DNA of 64,000 nt. Origin: Isoetes taiwanensis. Its lineage: Eukaryota > Streptophyta > Lycopodiopsida > Isoetales > Isoetaceae. This document shows, piece after piece, positions 45,717 through 57,782 of this stretch. Both the position numbers and the translations under genes were made by a program. Location: NCBI GenBank assembly GCA_021234155.1, contig JAJEKV010000107.1, positions 2,846,883-2,910,882 of the forward strand, written 5' to 3'. The notes under the pieces are model-generated. The model saw only the letters and a list, made by a program, of their open reading frames with translations, searched no databases and was not told where the DNA came from. Within the stretch, counting starts at the first letter, position 1, and the number at the start of each line of letters is the position of its first letter.

Positions 45717-48700
45717 GTTTGATAAGTTCTCCTGACGGATGTTGGATTTTTGGCCCTTATCGAGCGAGGCCCCCTGAACGGCGATTCAACGGTCGGATAG
45801 GGGAAACCGAGATCCCGGAGTGTGGTCTTTAGCGTCGGCCCCGGGAGCTGCCGAAGAAGGCCTCCTCGGGGAAACTTTTTGGGGCTCGCCTCACGGGGTC
45901 CGGACTCTCCCCCCTCTAATGAGGTGGCCTTGCAAGGTCCTGGCCTTGTTTGACTTGGGCAAGTGTGCTAGCTTCGGCTGCCCAACAACAAAGCCGGGAC
46001 CGCTTCTAATGCAAACACTTTGATCTAAACCTTGTCCTAAAATTTTGAAAACCTGGCCTGTATGTTGGCGATGACTTAGGAAGCCTCTTGACAAAAATCA
46101 GAATTTAATTTAGTACTATGCATTAATTACGAATTTATGAATGTCTTACTCTTTTGCAAAGCCGCCTTTTTTCTAATCGCCCACAACGGAGGGAGTACGA
46201 TCCAAACTCCATTCCGCCGCCCTTGCTTCGCGTTCTCAACTGCATCTTGTCGGCCAAGTCCCAAGTGCAAAGGACCAAAATTCGGCACCCAAAACGCAAA
46301 ACCCCGCTAGAACCTCGGCAACTCATAGGGTTTACGTTGGAGGGTCTATCCTTGTCGATTCGACTAGGGACCTTGCGCCTTGTCTTGGCGTAGGGGTGTT
46401 GGCGCTGCAGCACGGACCCTAAAACCACCAGGAAGCTTGCCCCAAAAGTCCTCTCCCGGCCCCCGGCGGCCGGACGGGCAACTTCCCCTCTCCGAATCGT
46501 GATTCGGCTCGCCAATGGACTCGGACGCGTCGACATTGCCATGGGGACCAAGTTTCATGGCCAAAAGACCACCCCTTCTCGGGTAGCGTAAACTATCTCA
46601 TGTCCAACACACTTTCGTAGTCAATTGGCCTAGGAGGTGGCTGTCGAATCTTTTAACGTAGGGCGTAAGTGTTTCTTTCTTTTGCAAAACTGGTAGATTT
46701 GCAACTTGGTCTCTAGGGTAATTTCGGCCTCACCGGACGATGTGGCTTAAGTCGAATCGCCATTCCGGAGCCTCCTCGCAATGTCCGAACGACAAAACAC
46801 TTTTTGGTTTCTACACGGTCGGCCGCCCGACGCTTCAAGGGTTTGATAAGTTCTCACCGGATACGGATGTTGGATTTTTGGACCTTATCGAGACAGGGCC
46901 CTTGAACGAAGGATTCAACGGCCGGGATAGGGGAACCGGGGAGTGTGGTCTTTTAGCGACGGCCCCGTGCGCCCCGGAAAAGGCTGCCTCGGAAACTTTT
47001 GGGGCTCGCCTCCGGGTCCGGACTCTCCCTCTAATGAGGTGGCCTTGCAAGGTCCTGGCCTTGCTTTGATTTGGGCAAGTGTGCCCATTTCGGCTGCCCA
47101 ACAACAGGCTGCCCGGACCGTTCTAATGCAAACACTTTGATCTAAACCTTGTCCGGAAATTTTGAAAACTGGCCTGTATGTTGGCGATGACTTAGGAAGC
47201 TCTCTTGACAAAAAAATCAGAATTTAATTCCGCACTTGTGCATTAATACGAATTTATGAATGTCTTGCTACCGCAAAAGTTGCCCTTTACTTAACCGCCA
47301 CAACGGAGGAGTACAGATCCAAACTCCATTCCGCGCTTCCTTGCTTGTCAAGTTCTCAACGCATCTTATCGGCCAAGTCCCAAGTGCAAAGGACCAAAAC
47401 TTCGGCACCCAAAACGCAAACCCCTCGCTAGAACCTCGGCAACTCATGGGGTTACACGTTTGAGGCTCTATCCTTGTCGATTCGACTAGGACCTTGGCGC
47501 CGTCTTGACGTAGGGGTGTTGGACGCTGGAGCACGGACCCTAAAAACCACCCCCGGAAGCAGCCTTTGCCCCCAAAGTCCTCTCCCGGGCCTTCGGCGAC
47601 GACGACGGCAACTTCCCCTCTCCGAATCGTGATTCGCTCGCCAATGGACTCGAACGCCGACATTGCCCCGGGGACCAAGTTTCATGGCCAAAAGACCACC
47701 CCTTCTCGAGGTAGCGTAAACTATCTCATGTCCAACACACTCGTAGTCAATTGGCCTAGGAGGTGGTCATTTAATCACCGCAACGTAGGGCTTAGTTTTC
47801 TTTCTTTTGCAAAACTGACCGCAACAACTTGGTTCTCTAGGTAATTTCGCCTCCCCGACGATGTGGCGAAGTCGAATCGCCATTCCGAGCCTCCAATGTC
47901 CGAACGACAAAACACTTTGGTTTCTACACTGGCCGACCGCTAGACGCCAAGCGGTTGATAAGTTCTCACCTGACGGATGTTGGATTTTTTGGACCTTATC
48001 GGTGACGTGGGGCCAGGAACGGCGATTCAACGGCACGGATAGGGGAACCGAGATGATCCGGGAGTGTGGTCTTTAGCGCATCGCCCCCGGGAGCTAAGGG
48101 AAAGGCGCCGGAAACTTTTTGGGGTCGCCTTCGGGTCCGGACTCTCCCTCTAATGAGGTGGCCTTGCAAGGTCCTCGCCTTTATTTGACTTGGGCAAGTG
48201 TGCTACGTTGCCAACAACAGCTGCCCGACCGCTCTAATGCAAACACTTTGATCTAAACCTTGTCCGAAAATTTTGAAAACTGGCTCGTATGTTGGCGATG
48301 ACTTAGGGAAGCCCACACAAAAAATCAGAATTTAATTCCATACTATGCATTAATTACGAATTTATGAATGTCTTGCTACCGCAAAAGATGCCCTTTACTT
48401 AAATCCGCCAAAACGGAGAGAGTACGTATCCAAACTCCATTCCATCGGGCCCCTTGCTTCGCTTCAACCGCAGATCTTATCACCAAGTCCCAAGTGCAAA
48501 GGACCAAAAGGCACCCAAAACGCAAACCCTCGCTAGAACCCTCGGCAACTCATAGGGTTTACGTTTTGAGGCTCTATCCTTTGTCGAGATTCGACTAGGA
48601 CCTTGCCGTGTCTTGACGTGAGGGGGTGTTGACGCCGTGAGCACGGACCCTAAAAACCATCCGAAGCAAATTTGCCCCCAAAGTCCTCTCCGGCGTCCCC

Positions 48701-51700
48701 GGCGACGGACGGGCAACTTCCCCTCTCCCGATCGCGATTCGCTCGCCAATGGACTCTAACGCCGACATTGCCATGGGGACCAAGTTTCATGGCCAAAAGA
48801 CCACCCCTTCAGGTAGCGCCAAACTATCTCATGTCCAACACACTCGTAGTCAATTGGCCTAGGAGGTGGTCGTCGAATCACCGCAAACGTAGGGCGTAAG
48901 TGTTTCTTTCTTTGCAAAACTGACCGCGGCAACTTGGTCTCTAGGTAATTTCGCCTCCTGGACGATGTGGCTAAGTCGAATCGCCATTCCCGAGCCTCCT
49001 CGCGAATGTCCGAACGACAAAACACTTTTGGTTTCTACACCTGGCCGACCGCTAGACGCTTCGTTTGATAAGTTCTCACCACGGATGTTGGATTTTTGAC
49101 CTTATCGGTGACAGGGCCCTGAACGGCGGATTCAACCGGCCGGATAGGGAACCCAGATCCTGGAGTGTGGTCTTTAGCTGCACGCCCCCGGGAGCGGCGC
49201 CAGAAAGGTCGCCTCGAAACTTTTTGGGGCTCGCCTCCCCGGGTCCCGACTCTCCCCTCTAATGAGGTGGCCTTGCAAGGTCCTGGCCTTGTTTGACTTG
49301 GGCAAGTGTGCTAGGCTGCCCAACAACAGTCGCCCGACCGTTCTAATGCAAACACTTTGATCTAAACCTTGTCCTGAAATTTTGAAAACCGGCCTGTATG
49401 TTGGCGGCGACTTAGGAAGCCTCGGGACAAAAAATCAGAATTTAATTCCGCGTATCATGCATTAATTACGAATTTATGAATGTCTTGCTAATGCAAAGTC
49501 TGCCTTTTACTTAACCGCCACAACGGAGGAGTACAGATCCAAACTCCATTCCGCCAGCCTCCTTGCTTACGTTTCAATCGCATCTTATCGGCCAAGTCCC
49601 AAAGTGCAAAGGACCAAAACTGGCACCCAAAAACGCAAACCCCGCTAGAACCCGGCAACTCATAGGGTTTACGCTTCGAGGCTCTCTATCCTTGTCGATC
49701 TGACTAGGACCTTGCGCCGTCTTGACTTGAGGGGGTGTTGGTGCTTGAGCACGGACCCTAAAACCATCCTCGAAGCAGCTTGCCCCAAAAGTCCCTCTCC
49801 GCCTCGGGCCCGACGGACGGGCAACTTCCCAACTCCCACCTCGTGATTCGCTCTCAGCCAATGGACTCGAACGCCGACATTGCCCCTGGGACCAAGTTTC
49901 ATGGCCAAAAGACCACCCCTTCTCGAGGTAGCGCCAAACTATCTCATGTCCAACACACTGTGAGTCAATTGGCCTAGGAGGTGGTCGGCCGAATCACCGC
50001 AAACGTGGGGCGTAAGTGTTTCTTTCTTTTGCAAAACCGCCGCAACTTGGTCTCTAGGGTAATTTCGGCCTCCTGACGATGTGGCAAAGTCGAATCGCCA
50101 TTCCGGAAGCCTCCGCAATGTCCAACGACAAAACACTTTGGTTTCTACACTCCGCCGACCGCAGGGGCGCTTCGCTGGTTTGATAAGTTCTCACCGGACG
50201 GATGTTGGATTTTTGACCTTTATCGGTACGGGGCCCCTTGAACGGCGATTCAACGGCCGGATAGGGGAACCGGATCCGGGAGTGTGGTCTTTAGCGTACG
50301 GCCCCCGGGGGCGCCGCCAGAAAGGTCGCCTCGAAACTTTTGGGCTCGCCGGGTCCCACTCTCCCCAATGAGGTGGCCTTGCAAGGTCCTCGCCTTGTTT
50401 GACTTGGGCAAGTAAACCCAGGCCGCTGCCCAACAACAAAGCCGTCTTAACCGCTTCTAATGCAAACACTTTGATCTAAACCTTGTCCGAAAATTTTGAA
50501 AACGGCTCAGATATGTTGGCGATGACTTAGGAAGCCTCGGGCCGACAAAAAATCAGAATTTAATTCCGCACTATGCATTAATTACGAATTTATGAATGTC
50601 TTGCTACTACAAAAGTCGCCTTTTACTTCTAACCGCCACAACGGGAGGAGTACAGATCCAAACTCCATTCCATCGGGGCCCTTGCTTCATTCTCAACCGC
50701 ATCTTATCAGCCAAGTCCCAAGTGCAAAGGACCAAAATTCTAAGGCACCAAAACGCAAAACCCCGCTAGAACCTGCAACTCATAGGGTTTACGCTTTGAG
50801 GCTCTATCCTTGTCGATTCGACTAGGACCTTGGCGCCGTGTCTTGACGTGGGGGGGGTGTTGACGCCGTGCACCCACCCTAAAACCATCCGGAAGCAGCT
50901 TTGCCCCAAAAAGTCCTCTCCGCTCAAGGCCCGGGCGACGGACGGGCAATTCCCCTCCTGAATCGTGATTCGGCTCAATGGACTCCTGAACGCCGACATT
51001 GCCCTGGGGACCAAGTTTTGCATGGCCAAAAGACCACCCCTTCGAGGGTAGCCAAACTATCTCATGTCCAACACACCGTAGTCAATTGGCCTAGGAGGTG
51101 GTCAGTCGAATCTCAAACGTAGGGCGGGCTTAGTGTTTCTTTCTTTTGCAAAACCGACCGCAACTTTGGTCTCTAGGGTAATTTCGGCCTCCCGGGTGAT
51201 GTGGCGAAGTCGCATCGCCATTCCTCGAAAGCTCGCAATGTCCGAACGACAAAACACTTTGGTTTCTACACGGTCGACCGTAGACGCTTTCGCTGCTTGA
51301 TAAGTTCTCACCTGACGGATGTTGGATTTTTTGGACCTTTATCGGTGACGGTGGCTCTTGAACGGCGATCTCAACGGGCCGGATAGGGGAACCGAGATCC
51401 CGAGTGTGGTCTTTAGCGATTTGCCCCCTGGGCGCCGCCGGAAAGGCCGCCGGGAAACTTTTTGGGGCTCGGGCCTCGGGTCCTGGACTCTCCCCTCTAA
51501 TGAGGTGGCCTTGCAAGGTCCTGGCCTTGTTTGACTTGGGCAAGTGCTGCCTCTACCGCCCAACAACAGTCGCCCGGGGCCGTATACTAATGCAAACACT
51601 TTGATCTAAACCTTGTCCGGAAATTTTGAAAAACTGCATGTACGCTATGGCGACTTAAGAAGCCACGACAAAAATCAGAATTTAATTCCTTACTATGCAT

Positions 51701-51725
51701 TAATTACGAATTTATGAATGTCTTC
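45717..51725. repeat. Tandem array of a 1.11-kb unit, five copies plus partial
   Basis: The marker GTTTGATAAGTTCTC (or near variants) recurs at 45,717, 46,841, 47,953, 49,063, 50,178 and 51,295, giving periods of 1,110-1,124 bp. TGCATTAATTACGAATTTAT followed by GAATGTCTT marks the same period (46,118 to 51,690). Each unit also has CTCTAATGAGGTGGCCTTGC, AATGCAAACACTTTGATCTA and CAATTGGCCTAGGAGGTGG. The units have no conserved long ORF, since frames change from copy to copy. Differences are mainly short indels at CG-rich points, while AT-rich words are almost unchanged. Confidence 0.95.
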
Positions 51726-52230
51726 TGCCGCCCAACAACAGAAAATAGCTTGTAGACCGCTCCAATGCTACCTATTTGATCAGAACTTTATCCGAAATTC
51801 TAAAAATTTGCCTCAGAGGCTGGGATGACATAGGAAGCCAACCGACAAAAAATCAGGAATTTAATTCCATACCATGCATTAATTACGAATTTATGAAGCA
51901 TGAATGCAAAAGAACGATAACTAAAAAAAATTCTCAGATCAAAAAGGTGGAATTTTGACAAGCGGTGCAACGTGCGGCAAGGGACATGAGAAAACATTTC
52001 ACTAGGATATGCAAGTACAGTGCACGATGAAATAGCTCGAAGTCTTCCGGAGCTCACATGCCGCCACAAAAGTTCTCTTACTTAAGGCCCTCCGGGCGAT
52101 GGACGAGCAATTTCCCCTCTCCAAAACCATGATTTGGCTCTTTCCAATGGACTCGCATCGACATTACCCCGGGACCAACTTCGTGGGCCGAAGACCACCC
52201 TTGTTCTCCAAAAAGAACAAAGTACACTAG
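51726..52230. repeat. Diverged tail of the tandem array
   Basis: GCCCAACAACAG to AATTACGAATTTATGAA (51,731-51,897) repeats the block just before it in diverged form, a local duplication of about 170 bp. The segment 52,080-52,210 (GCGATGGACGAGCAATTTCC, CAATGGACTCG, GGGACCAACTTCGTGGGCCG) is a diverged copy of another part of the unit. Divergence here is mostly substitutions, unlike the indel pattern in the main array. Confidence 0.8.
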
Positions 52231-52464
52231 ACGCCCAAAGGACGCCCCGCGACGCCACGCCGCACGCCGATGTCACGCCGCACAAAAGTGACGCACGCGA
52301 TGCGACGCGGTGCACCTGGGCGCGGACAGACCGCCACGCCACGGTGTCGACGTCGCACCACACGCCGCATGCGACGCGCAACCGCGACGTGATCGCCGCA
52401 TCGACGCCGCATGTCCGCGTTATGCGCGACGCCACGCCGCACGACGCCGCAGCCCACGCCGCTA
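52231..52464. repeat. CACTA right subterminal repeat block
   Basis: Dense GACGCC, CACGCCGC and GCGACG motifs mirror the left block in inverted orientation. Alanine- and arginine-rich frames over it are not genes. Confidence 0.85.
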
Positions 52465-52485
52465 AATGTCCATTCTCTTGTTGTG

Positions 52486-52488
52486 TAG
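52486..52488. repeat. CACTA right target-site duplication (TAG)
   Basis: TAG follows the CTTGTTGTG terminus and matches 43,423-43,425. Confidence 0.85.
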
Positions 52489-52539
52489 ATTGCTGCATAT
52501 AGTTGCGTGAGTTAGACTGTTATACATTGTTGCAAGAGT

Positions 52540-52620
52540 GAGAGAGGGTTGAAGGTTATATAGCATTGTTGCAAGAGTGAGAGAGGTTGAAGGTTAGAAA
52601 GAAAATCATAGGAGTTTTGC
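52540..52620. repeat. Short tandem duplication beside the CACTA element
   Basis: TTGTTGCAAGAGTGAGAGAG with GTTGAAGGTTA occurs twice (from about 52,527 and 52,563), differing by one G. Confidence 0.8.
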
Positions 52621-52682
52621 ATGTTTCACATGTTTTTACGCATGTTTGTTTTTTTAGGGCCCGGCGGGCCCAAAATTTTTTA

Positions 52683-53150
52683 GTATAACAACCAACACAT
52701 AACATTAACTACCATTAACATTAATGAACACAAACCATTGAGTCCAACACATTTAAATTAAAATCCCCTTAGACCCCTTTGGTTTGGGTGCATATTCACA
52801 CGGGTGACGAAGGCCGAGAGCCCTTATAATTATATTTTGCATGTACAAAAATCAACACCATATGGTATTTTGCTTGAAATCTTATAGTATTTTACAAATC
52901 TTGTTATACAAAGATAGCAAATTTTGTACTTGCATACCCCACAAAAACAGGAACTTTACGTGCGGTGTAGATTAAAGAATAAGGGATGGATATGCCTATC
53001 CAATGCCTCTCGCTGTTCAAGTCACCCCCGTGGTGAATATGCACCCAAACCAAAGGGGGTCTAAGGGGGATTTTAATTTAAATGTGTTGGACTCAATGGT
53101 TGTGTTCATTAATGTTAATGGTAGTTAATGTTATGTGTTGGTTGTTATAC
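52683..53150. mobile_element. Foldback MITE, copy c, long near-perfect palindrome
   Basis: The left arm begins GTATAACAACCAACACATAA and runs about 125 bases to CACACGGGTGAC. The right arm is its reverse complement and ends GGTTGTTATAC. The 215-base centre carries the family core. Arms include GGTTTGGGTGCATATTCACA, as in copies a and b. A TTTTGGGCCC block lies outside the left arm only, so the full family extends further. No ORF. The near-identity of the arms suggests this is the youngest copy. Confidence 0.88.
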
Positions 53151-53159
53151 AGTGAAAAG

Positions 53160-53740
53160 TACTACTATACATAAGAAACCATACACGGTCCTTAATAGTT
53201 TTAGTCTTCTATACTTGAAATGCTTCAAACAATAGACCATTACTTGTATGCATCCACAAATTCTTATTAGTCTTATACTTATAAACTTGAAATGCTTCAA
53301 ACAACATACCATTTCTAGTTTATAAATGAGAACCATATAGCTAATGCATAACAAAACCGTGCTCATATAGAACAAACACACATGTGCTTTACCATGACAT
53401 TTAGTCATGCTAGTTTACTACAATAGCCAACCACATTATAAAATCACCCGAAACGAGCACTACATTAAACCACATCCACAACCATAATGTTATACCACAT
53501 GGACAAATCGTGACACTTAAACACTATAAGATACCACATTCATTTACCAATATGTAATACCATTTTGACAAACTCTACAAAAAGGCCATCTGCATTACCA
53601 TGCCAATACCACCCTAACAAACCTAACAAGAGAACCCATTAGTTTAGCCACATATGGTTTTAATGATATCAACCCACAAATACCCATTGGCTTTATAGAA
53701 TGGTTTCTAGTTATAACCAAGGTAAAACCATGTAATGCGT
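53160..53740. other. AT-rich stretch with a small duplication
   Basis: ATACTTGAAATGCTTCAAAC and AAACTTGAAATGCTTCAAAC (about 53,211 and 53,282) mark a duplication of about 70 bp. No gene was seen. Confidence 0.45.
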
Positions 53741-53744
53741 TTTT

Positions 53745-54830
53745 ATTTTGGATGCCTTGTGCAGACTGAGAGAGGCGCCTCCTTCTTGAGTATGATGCAT
53801 CCCCGGGTGTGATAGAGAACACGCCCCCCTCGGTGACCCCCTCGATCCCACGCTTCTCTCTCCCCTAAATCTAAAGGTCAGCTCACCAACCCGCTCGAGA
53901 GCCAGGATCTGACCATCTATGACTCCACGCCCTCCAGCCCGGAGAGTGTCGGACCCATACCCGCCCATACAGGGGACCGCTATAAGCCTAGCACACCTGT
54001 AGGAGTCTTGTAACCGCTAGGGCAAGACCCCACCCTCGATTCACCCTCATACTCGTTGTCTGGTGCTGAACCACATCATAGCATCCACAGCCAGGTAGGC
54101 TCTTGTGCATAGGCCGCAATTACTGGGTTTTAGGGGTTCTATCTAGGAACATCCCTACTTCTAGATAGCCTTTAGGTCTCTACCCATCCTTTTACCCATA
54201 CAACACAGTAGGAACAGAAGGAAAGCTATTCTTATACATCCATCTATCCATAACTTTGAATAGAATATAAAGTAGAGATTAACCATACATCTATCCATAC
54301 AAGGATTAATCCTATGACGATCTAGGAATCCAAGCTATCTACGTACTAACCAGTGTCCTGGCTAGAGCCATGGTCACGATAAGAGTCCATTTCTCGGAAC
54401 TGGTAAGCGATTGTTGGCAATTCAAGCTTGGGCTGCTGGCTGCTGCTCCTCCTTAGTCCCAAATTCGAATTTGGGAGAGAAAATGGGGTAGGACCCCTTT
54501 TCCTAGGCCCAAAATGGTAAGTCCCCCAAAATCGATTTGGGCCAGGTGGCGCCCCCTTATTGGTGCTTATTAACTAATTTAACTTAATTAGGTTAATTAG
54601 GCCATAATACTTTATAATTATCCATAATGGATTTATTAGCATATCTAAATAAAACCATTATGGTCGACCCCACTTGGGCCCTTAGGCCCAATATGTCTTG
54701 GTAACGTATCCTGGGTGTATACATATACCGTGAGTAAAATACACGGAATGTCACACCTTTTGACCGGGGAGCCACTTAAAAAGCCAATTCTAAGCTCACT
54801 AAAACCTTGGCAAAGAAACCGTGGCATGAA
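53745..54830 (-). mobile_element. LTR-retrotransposon-like sequence (possible solo LTR)
   Basis: The segment is GC-richer than its flanks. On the minus strand it has LTR-like features: GGTGTGACATTCCGTG near its start, GGGGTCCTACCCCATTTTC, and a leader-like GC-rich 3' half. No gag, protease, integrase or RT frame is present, and I could not find a second LTR or a clean 5-bp duplication. The assignment rests on general appearance. Confidence 0.3.
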
Positions 54831-55560
54831 TGCAACCGATTCTACGTGGACTTATCTTAACACATACTATGGAATCCGCCCTTAATACAACTTGTTTCAC
54901 ACACGCCCGTGTATTAGAAGCACAAAATATGATTTCTAGCTCAAGGATTAAGGTTGCTCTCGTGGGACTGATTGGGGCGAAATCATACTTACCTTTTAAA
55001 CGATGCCTTCATGATCGATATACAGGAGAAATGCTTCCGATTCATCCCAAGACTCTAATTTATATTGCAGTTCTAACAAAGTTTATAGAAGTTCAATGTA
55101 ACGGCTAATTTTCTTCTTGGAAAGATGAGCTCTCGATGAAATTCAATTGCACGTGTGAAACTTTGGGCAGTTCAAAGTACACACCTAGCTAAGAATGTGA
55201 AGGAGGATTTGGAAGTTGAAGACTTAGATTCATCAAACGTAGCACTAGAATCGAATGATTTTGCATGAAACTCATAGGGGATGCGGCTCTACGAATTCAA
55301 TGTACGTAAAATGAGAAATGCGGTGATGTATGATCTTTACATGATATTTTAGTCTAGCCTAGGCACAAACATTTAAAAACCGGATGATTCTTCAAGGCGA
55401 TATATACATGGATGTGGCTTTGCTTCGCTACTATCCAACCTCAAGAACATAAACCAAAAAAAAGGCAATTAAAATTGGGTAGAGTATTTTGTTTTTAGAT
55501 TAAGCATTCAAGAACAAAGCATCCTGGTCGAAAAAAAGGTTTTATGGAAAAATAGAGTAT
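54831..55560. other. Stretch with one unrecognised ORF
   Basis: A 92-codon plus frame (54,830-55,108) contains ISSSRIKVALVGLIGAKSYL and IHPKTLIYIAVLTKFIEVQC. It resembles no family I know. The rest is AT-rich. Confidence 0.25.
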
Positions 55561-55579
55561 TCGAAGCTAGTAAGCATTC

Positions 55580-55725
55580 AAGAGCAAACAGAGTATTCAA
55601 GCATTCGATAACAAAGTTTTTTAACCTCTTTTGCTTAGGAAACAGTATATTCATGCGCTCAAGTATTCGACAACAAAAGTTTTTAACCTCTTTTGCTTAA
55701 ATATTCAAGACCAAAGAGTATTCTC
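55580..55725. repeat. Tandem duplication of about 65 bp
   Basis: GTATTCAAGCATTCGATAAC with TTTTTAACCTCTTTTGCTTA and GTATTCGACAACAAAAG with TTTTTAACCTCTTTTGCTTA repeat in tandem. A further partial TATTCAAGACCAAAGAGTATTC follows. Confidence 0.75.
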
Positions 55726-56502
55726 GATGGTCCATCAATCCACAGTGCCCGATGGCCTCGAAACGACAAATCATCCTCTCCCGGGTTGTCTTATTTTTTT
55801 TGCTTTTCCTTTGCCATATCCCCAGATGCATTTTTTCCCGGACTTCGCAATGCAAATAGATCATCCAAAATCAAGGAAGGCACGACTTCGGCTATGTTAT
55901 ATGTCGAACAGTAGAGTTCCTGAAGGAGACTTTTTGAAAATACTCTCTTTCATCGTTATAGAGAAGACCACAGTACATCGCGATTGGCATCGGATCTTCT
56001 CTTCCATCTTCTCCTCAAATCACTCTGCTTTCCCCTTCATTCTCGCATGAATCCGAGCTCTACTTGATCCAAGTCTTTGTTTATTGCCGAATTTGATCCA
56101 AATCTACGCTTTCAAATCTCTCCCCATCATTTCTTTCTTGTGTGTGCCCGCCTTCCTCGTGGTTTCAAGCTTTAATAATCAAGTGGAATAAATTTGGTTC
56201 CGTGAGTTGAATCGACATGCGCTTTGGTTTGTTCCGCTCTTCAAATTGGCTGGGCCGAGCAAAATTTGCCCCAACAAAGAGGAGATCCCACCGAAGCTCC
56301 CTCGCCAGCTACCTCTAGGAAGCGGAGGTCGCATCCCCACCTTCCGCCCGGCTCCAATGAAATCCACAAAGGTGTAAACGTCTTGATGGACCCTCAAATC
56401 CCAAAATTCTACAAATCGACAACAAAAAGAATATGCCACAATATTCTTAAATCGCTGCCATCTATGCGTCTTGCCCCATACTCCCCAGGGGTTGCCCTAT
56501 AA

Positions 56503-56567
56503 GGGTTAGGGTTAGGGTTCAAGGAGCTTATAATGGACGAAGACTTGAACCTTTGTGCATCCGATGG
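56503..56567 (+). promoter_or_regulatory. Telo-box-like motif and possible first exon
   Basis: GGGTTAGGGTTAGGGTT (56,503-56,519) lies just upstream of an ATG at 56,533. The ATG opens MDEDLNLCASDG and runs into a GTGAGC donor at 56,568. AGGGTT telo-boxes are common near transcription starts of plant housekeeping genes. No matching second exon could be established, so this may be a relic of a gene start or chance. Confidence 0.25.
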
Positions 56568-56569
56568 GT

Positions 56570-57780
56570 GAGCTTTGTTTATCTGGGCATAATTTTCGAT
56601 TATTCTTCCTTCGTTTTCTGTACATTTTTGAAGTAGGTGCAGGGTAATAAAGAGTGGCTAAAATTCGCCAAATGGCGATTTTTTAGGCCTTTAGTCAAAT
56701 TTCATGGCTAAACTTTATGAAGGCAGGCTTAGAGTTTAGCCAGGATTGTTTGCTGCATGGTGTACTGAATCGCCTTCTCTAAAATTGACTAGGGGAATCC
56801 TGATCAATTCAAATAGCCATGCCAATTCTATTCAGGGACCTCGCTCATTTAGGAATTGCCATTAGCTACCTCAATCATATTTTGAATTTGTATCTATATG
56901 TTGTTTAGGTTAAATGCTATGAAGAATGTTATATGATGCGCATTTTAAGCTTTAAATAGTAGTGATTTCTTCTTGCAATTGTTGACCCTAAAGGGCTTCA
57001 TTACCAAATTCACCATTTGGATGCATTTGACCCCAACTTAAACATGCATGTTCCTTCAAACGATATTGTTTGTTCCTTATGAATTGTACTTTAAAGAATT
57101 TTGTTATCATTTTGTAAAAGAAGCATATTGAATCAATGTGATTCATGTACTAATCAGTGCTCAAAGTTTGAAGTTAAATTGTTGCACTTTAGCTGGGGAC
57201 CAAGAAAAATTTGCCAACATCAGAATTTCATGTCATATAAATTTTACATTTTAGCCAAGTGGGAAGATAACTAAAGGGCTTTATTTTATCAAATTTCGCC
57301 AAGAAAAAAATCTAAGAACTTTTGTTTTTCATAGGTTTAGCCGACCTTAATTTGAATAGAAAAACATTTAGGGCCGTTAAAATTTACCCTGTAGGTGTTT
57401 TTCTTCCTTGTTCGACGGTAGATGATGACCTATTTTGTCGCCCGCCTTATTACCGGCTGTTTGGCGGTAAGTGCTGATTGACACAATGTTACGATACCAC
57501 AAGGTTTTCCTTTTTAGGAAATGACGATAGCTGCTTTGCTTAGCAATTGCTATGCTGATATAGACTATAGATTTGCACGTCAGTCTGATGCTCAAATCTG
57601 TTAGTATGTTTTGTTCTTGCTGTTTGCCTTGTGAACTGCTTTGTTCTCGCTTTTGAAAGGACGCTTTGTGGCCGAAGTTGTGCGATGATTAAACATTCAA
57701 AACAAGAGATAGTGACAAATGTAATTAATCATGACGACGTCTTGGGAATCTCTATGATGCACAACATGGCTCCTTCAAAT
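56570..57780. other. AT-rich stretch, intron-like or intergenic
   Basis: No ORF, RNA gene or repeat terminus was recognised. Composition would suit a long plant intron. Confidence 0.3.
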
Positions 57781-57782
57781 GT

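Larger units (their letters stand above)
43426..52485. mobile_element. Complete CACTA/EnSpm-type element, non-autonomous, 9,060 bp
   Basis: The left end starts CACAACAAGAAAAGGGTCAT. The right end, reversed, starts CACAACAAGAGAATGGACAT, and 24 of the first 28 bases agree. This fits the plant CACTA consensus (CACTACAAGAAAA, then an AGCGACG core), with CACAA for CACTA. Both ends are followed inward by about 230 bp of CG-rich subterminal repeats in which GCGTCG/CGACGC recurs; in CACTA elements such repeats bind the transposase accessory protein. TAG repeats flank the element. I find no TNP2-like transposase. The interior has an A-rich tract, a purine tract, one small exon-like piece, a hairpin and a 6-kb tandem array. 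It would need transposase in trans. Confidence 0.9.

Noticed and set aside
45820-51604. Many 60-138-codon frames inside the tandem array
   Set aside because: Frames change from unit to unit because of indels, and no amino acid sequence is conserved across all copies. They are not genes.
45717-51725. CRISPR-like or operon-like reading of the regular 1.1-kb repeats
   Set aside because: The units are long direct tandem copies without unique spacers, and they lie inside a plant CACTA element.
43426-52485. Autonomous CACTA element
   Set aside because: No TNP2-like or TNPA-like reading frame could be found in either strand.
56503-56519. Interstitial telomere
   Set aside because: There are fewer than three AGGGTT units, which is a promoter telo-box-like motif at most.
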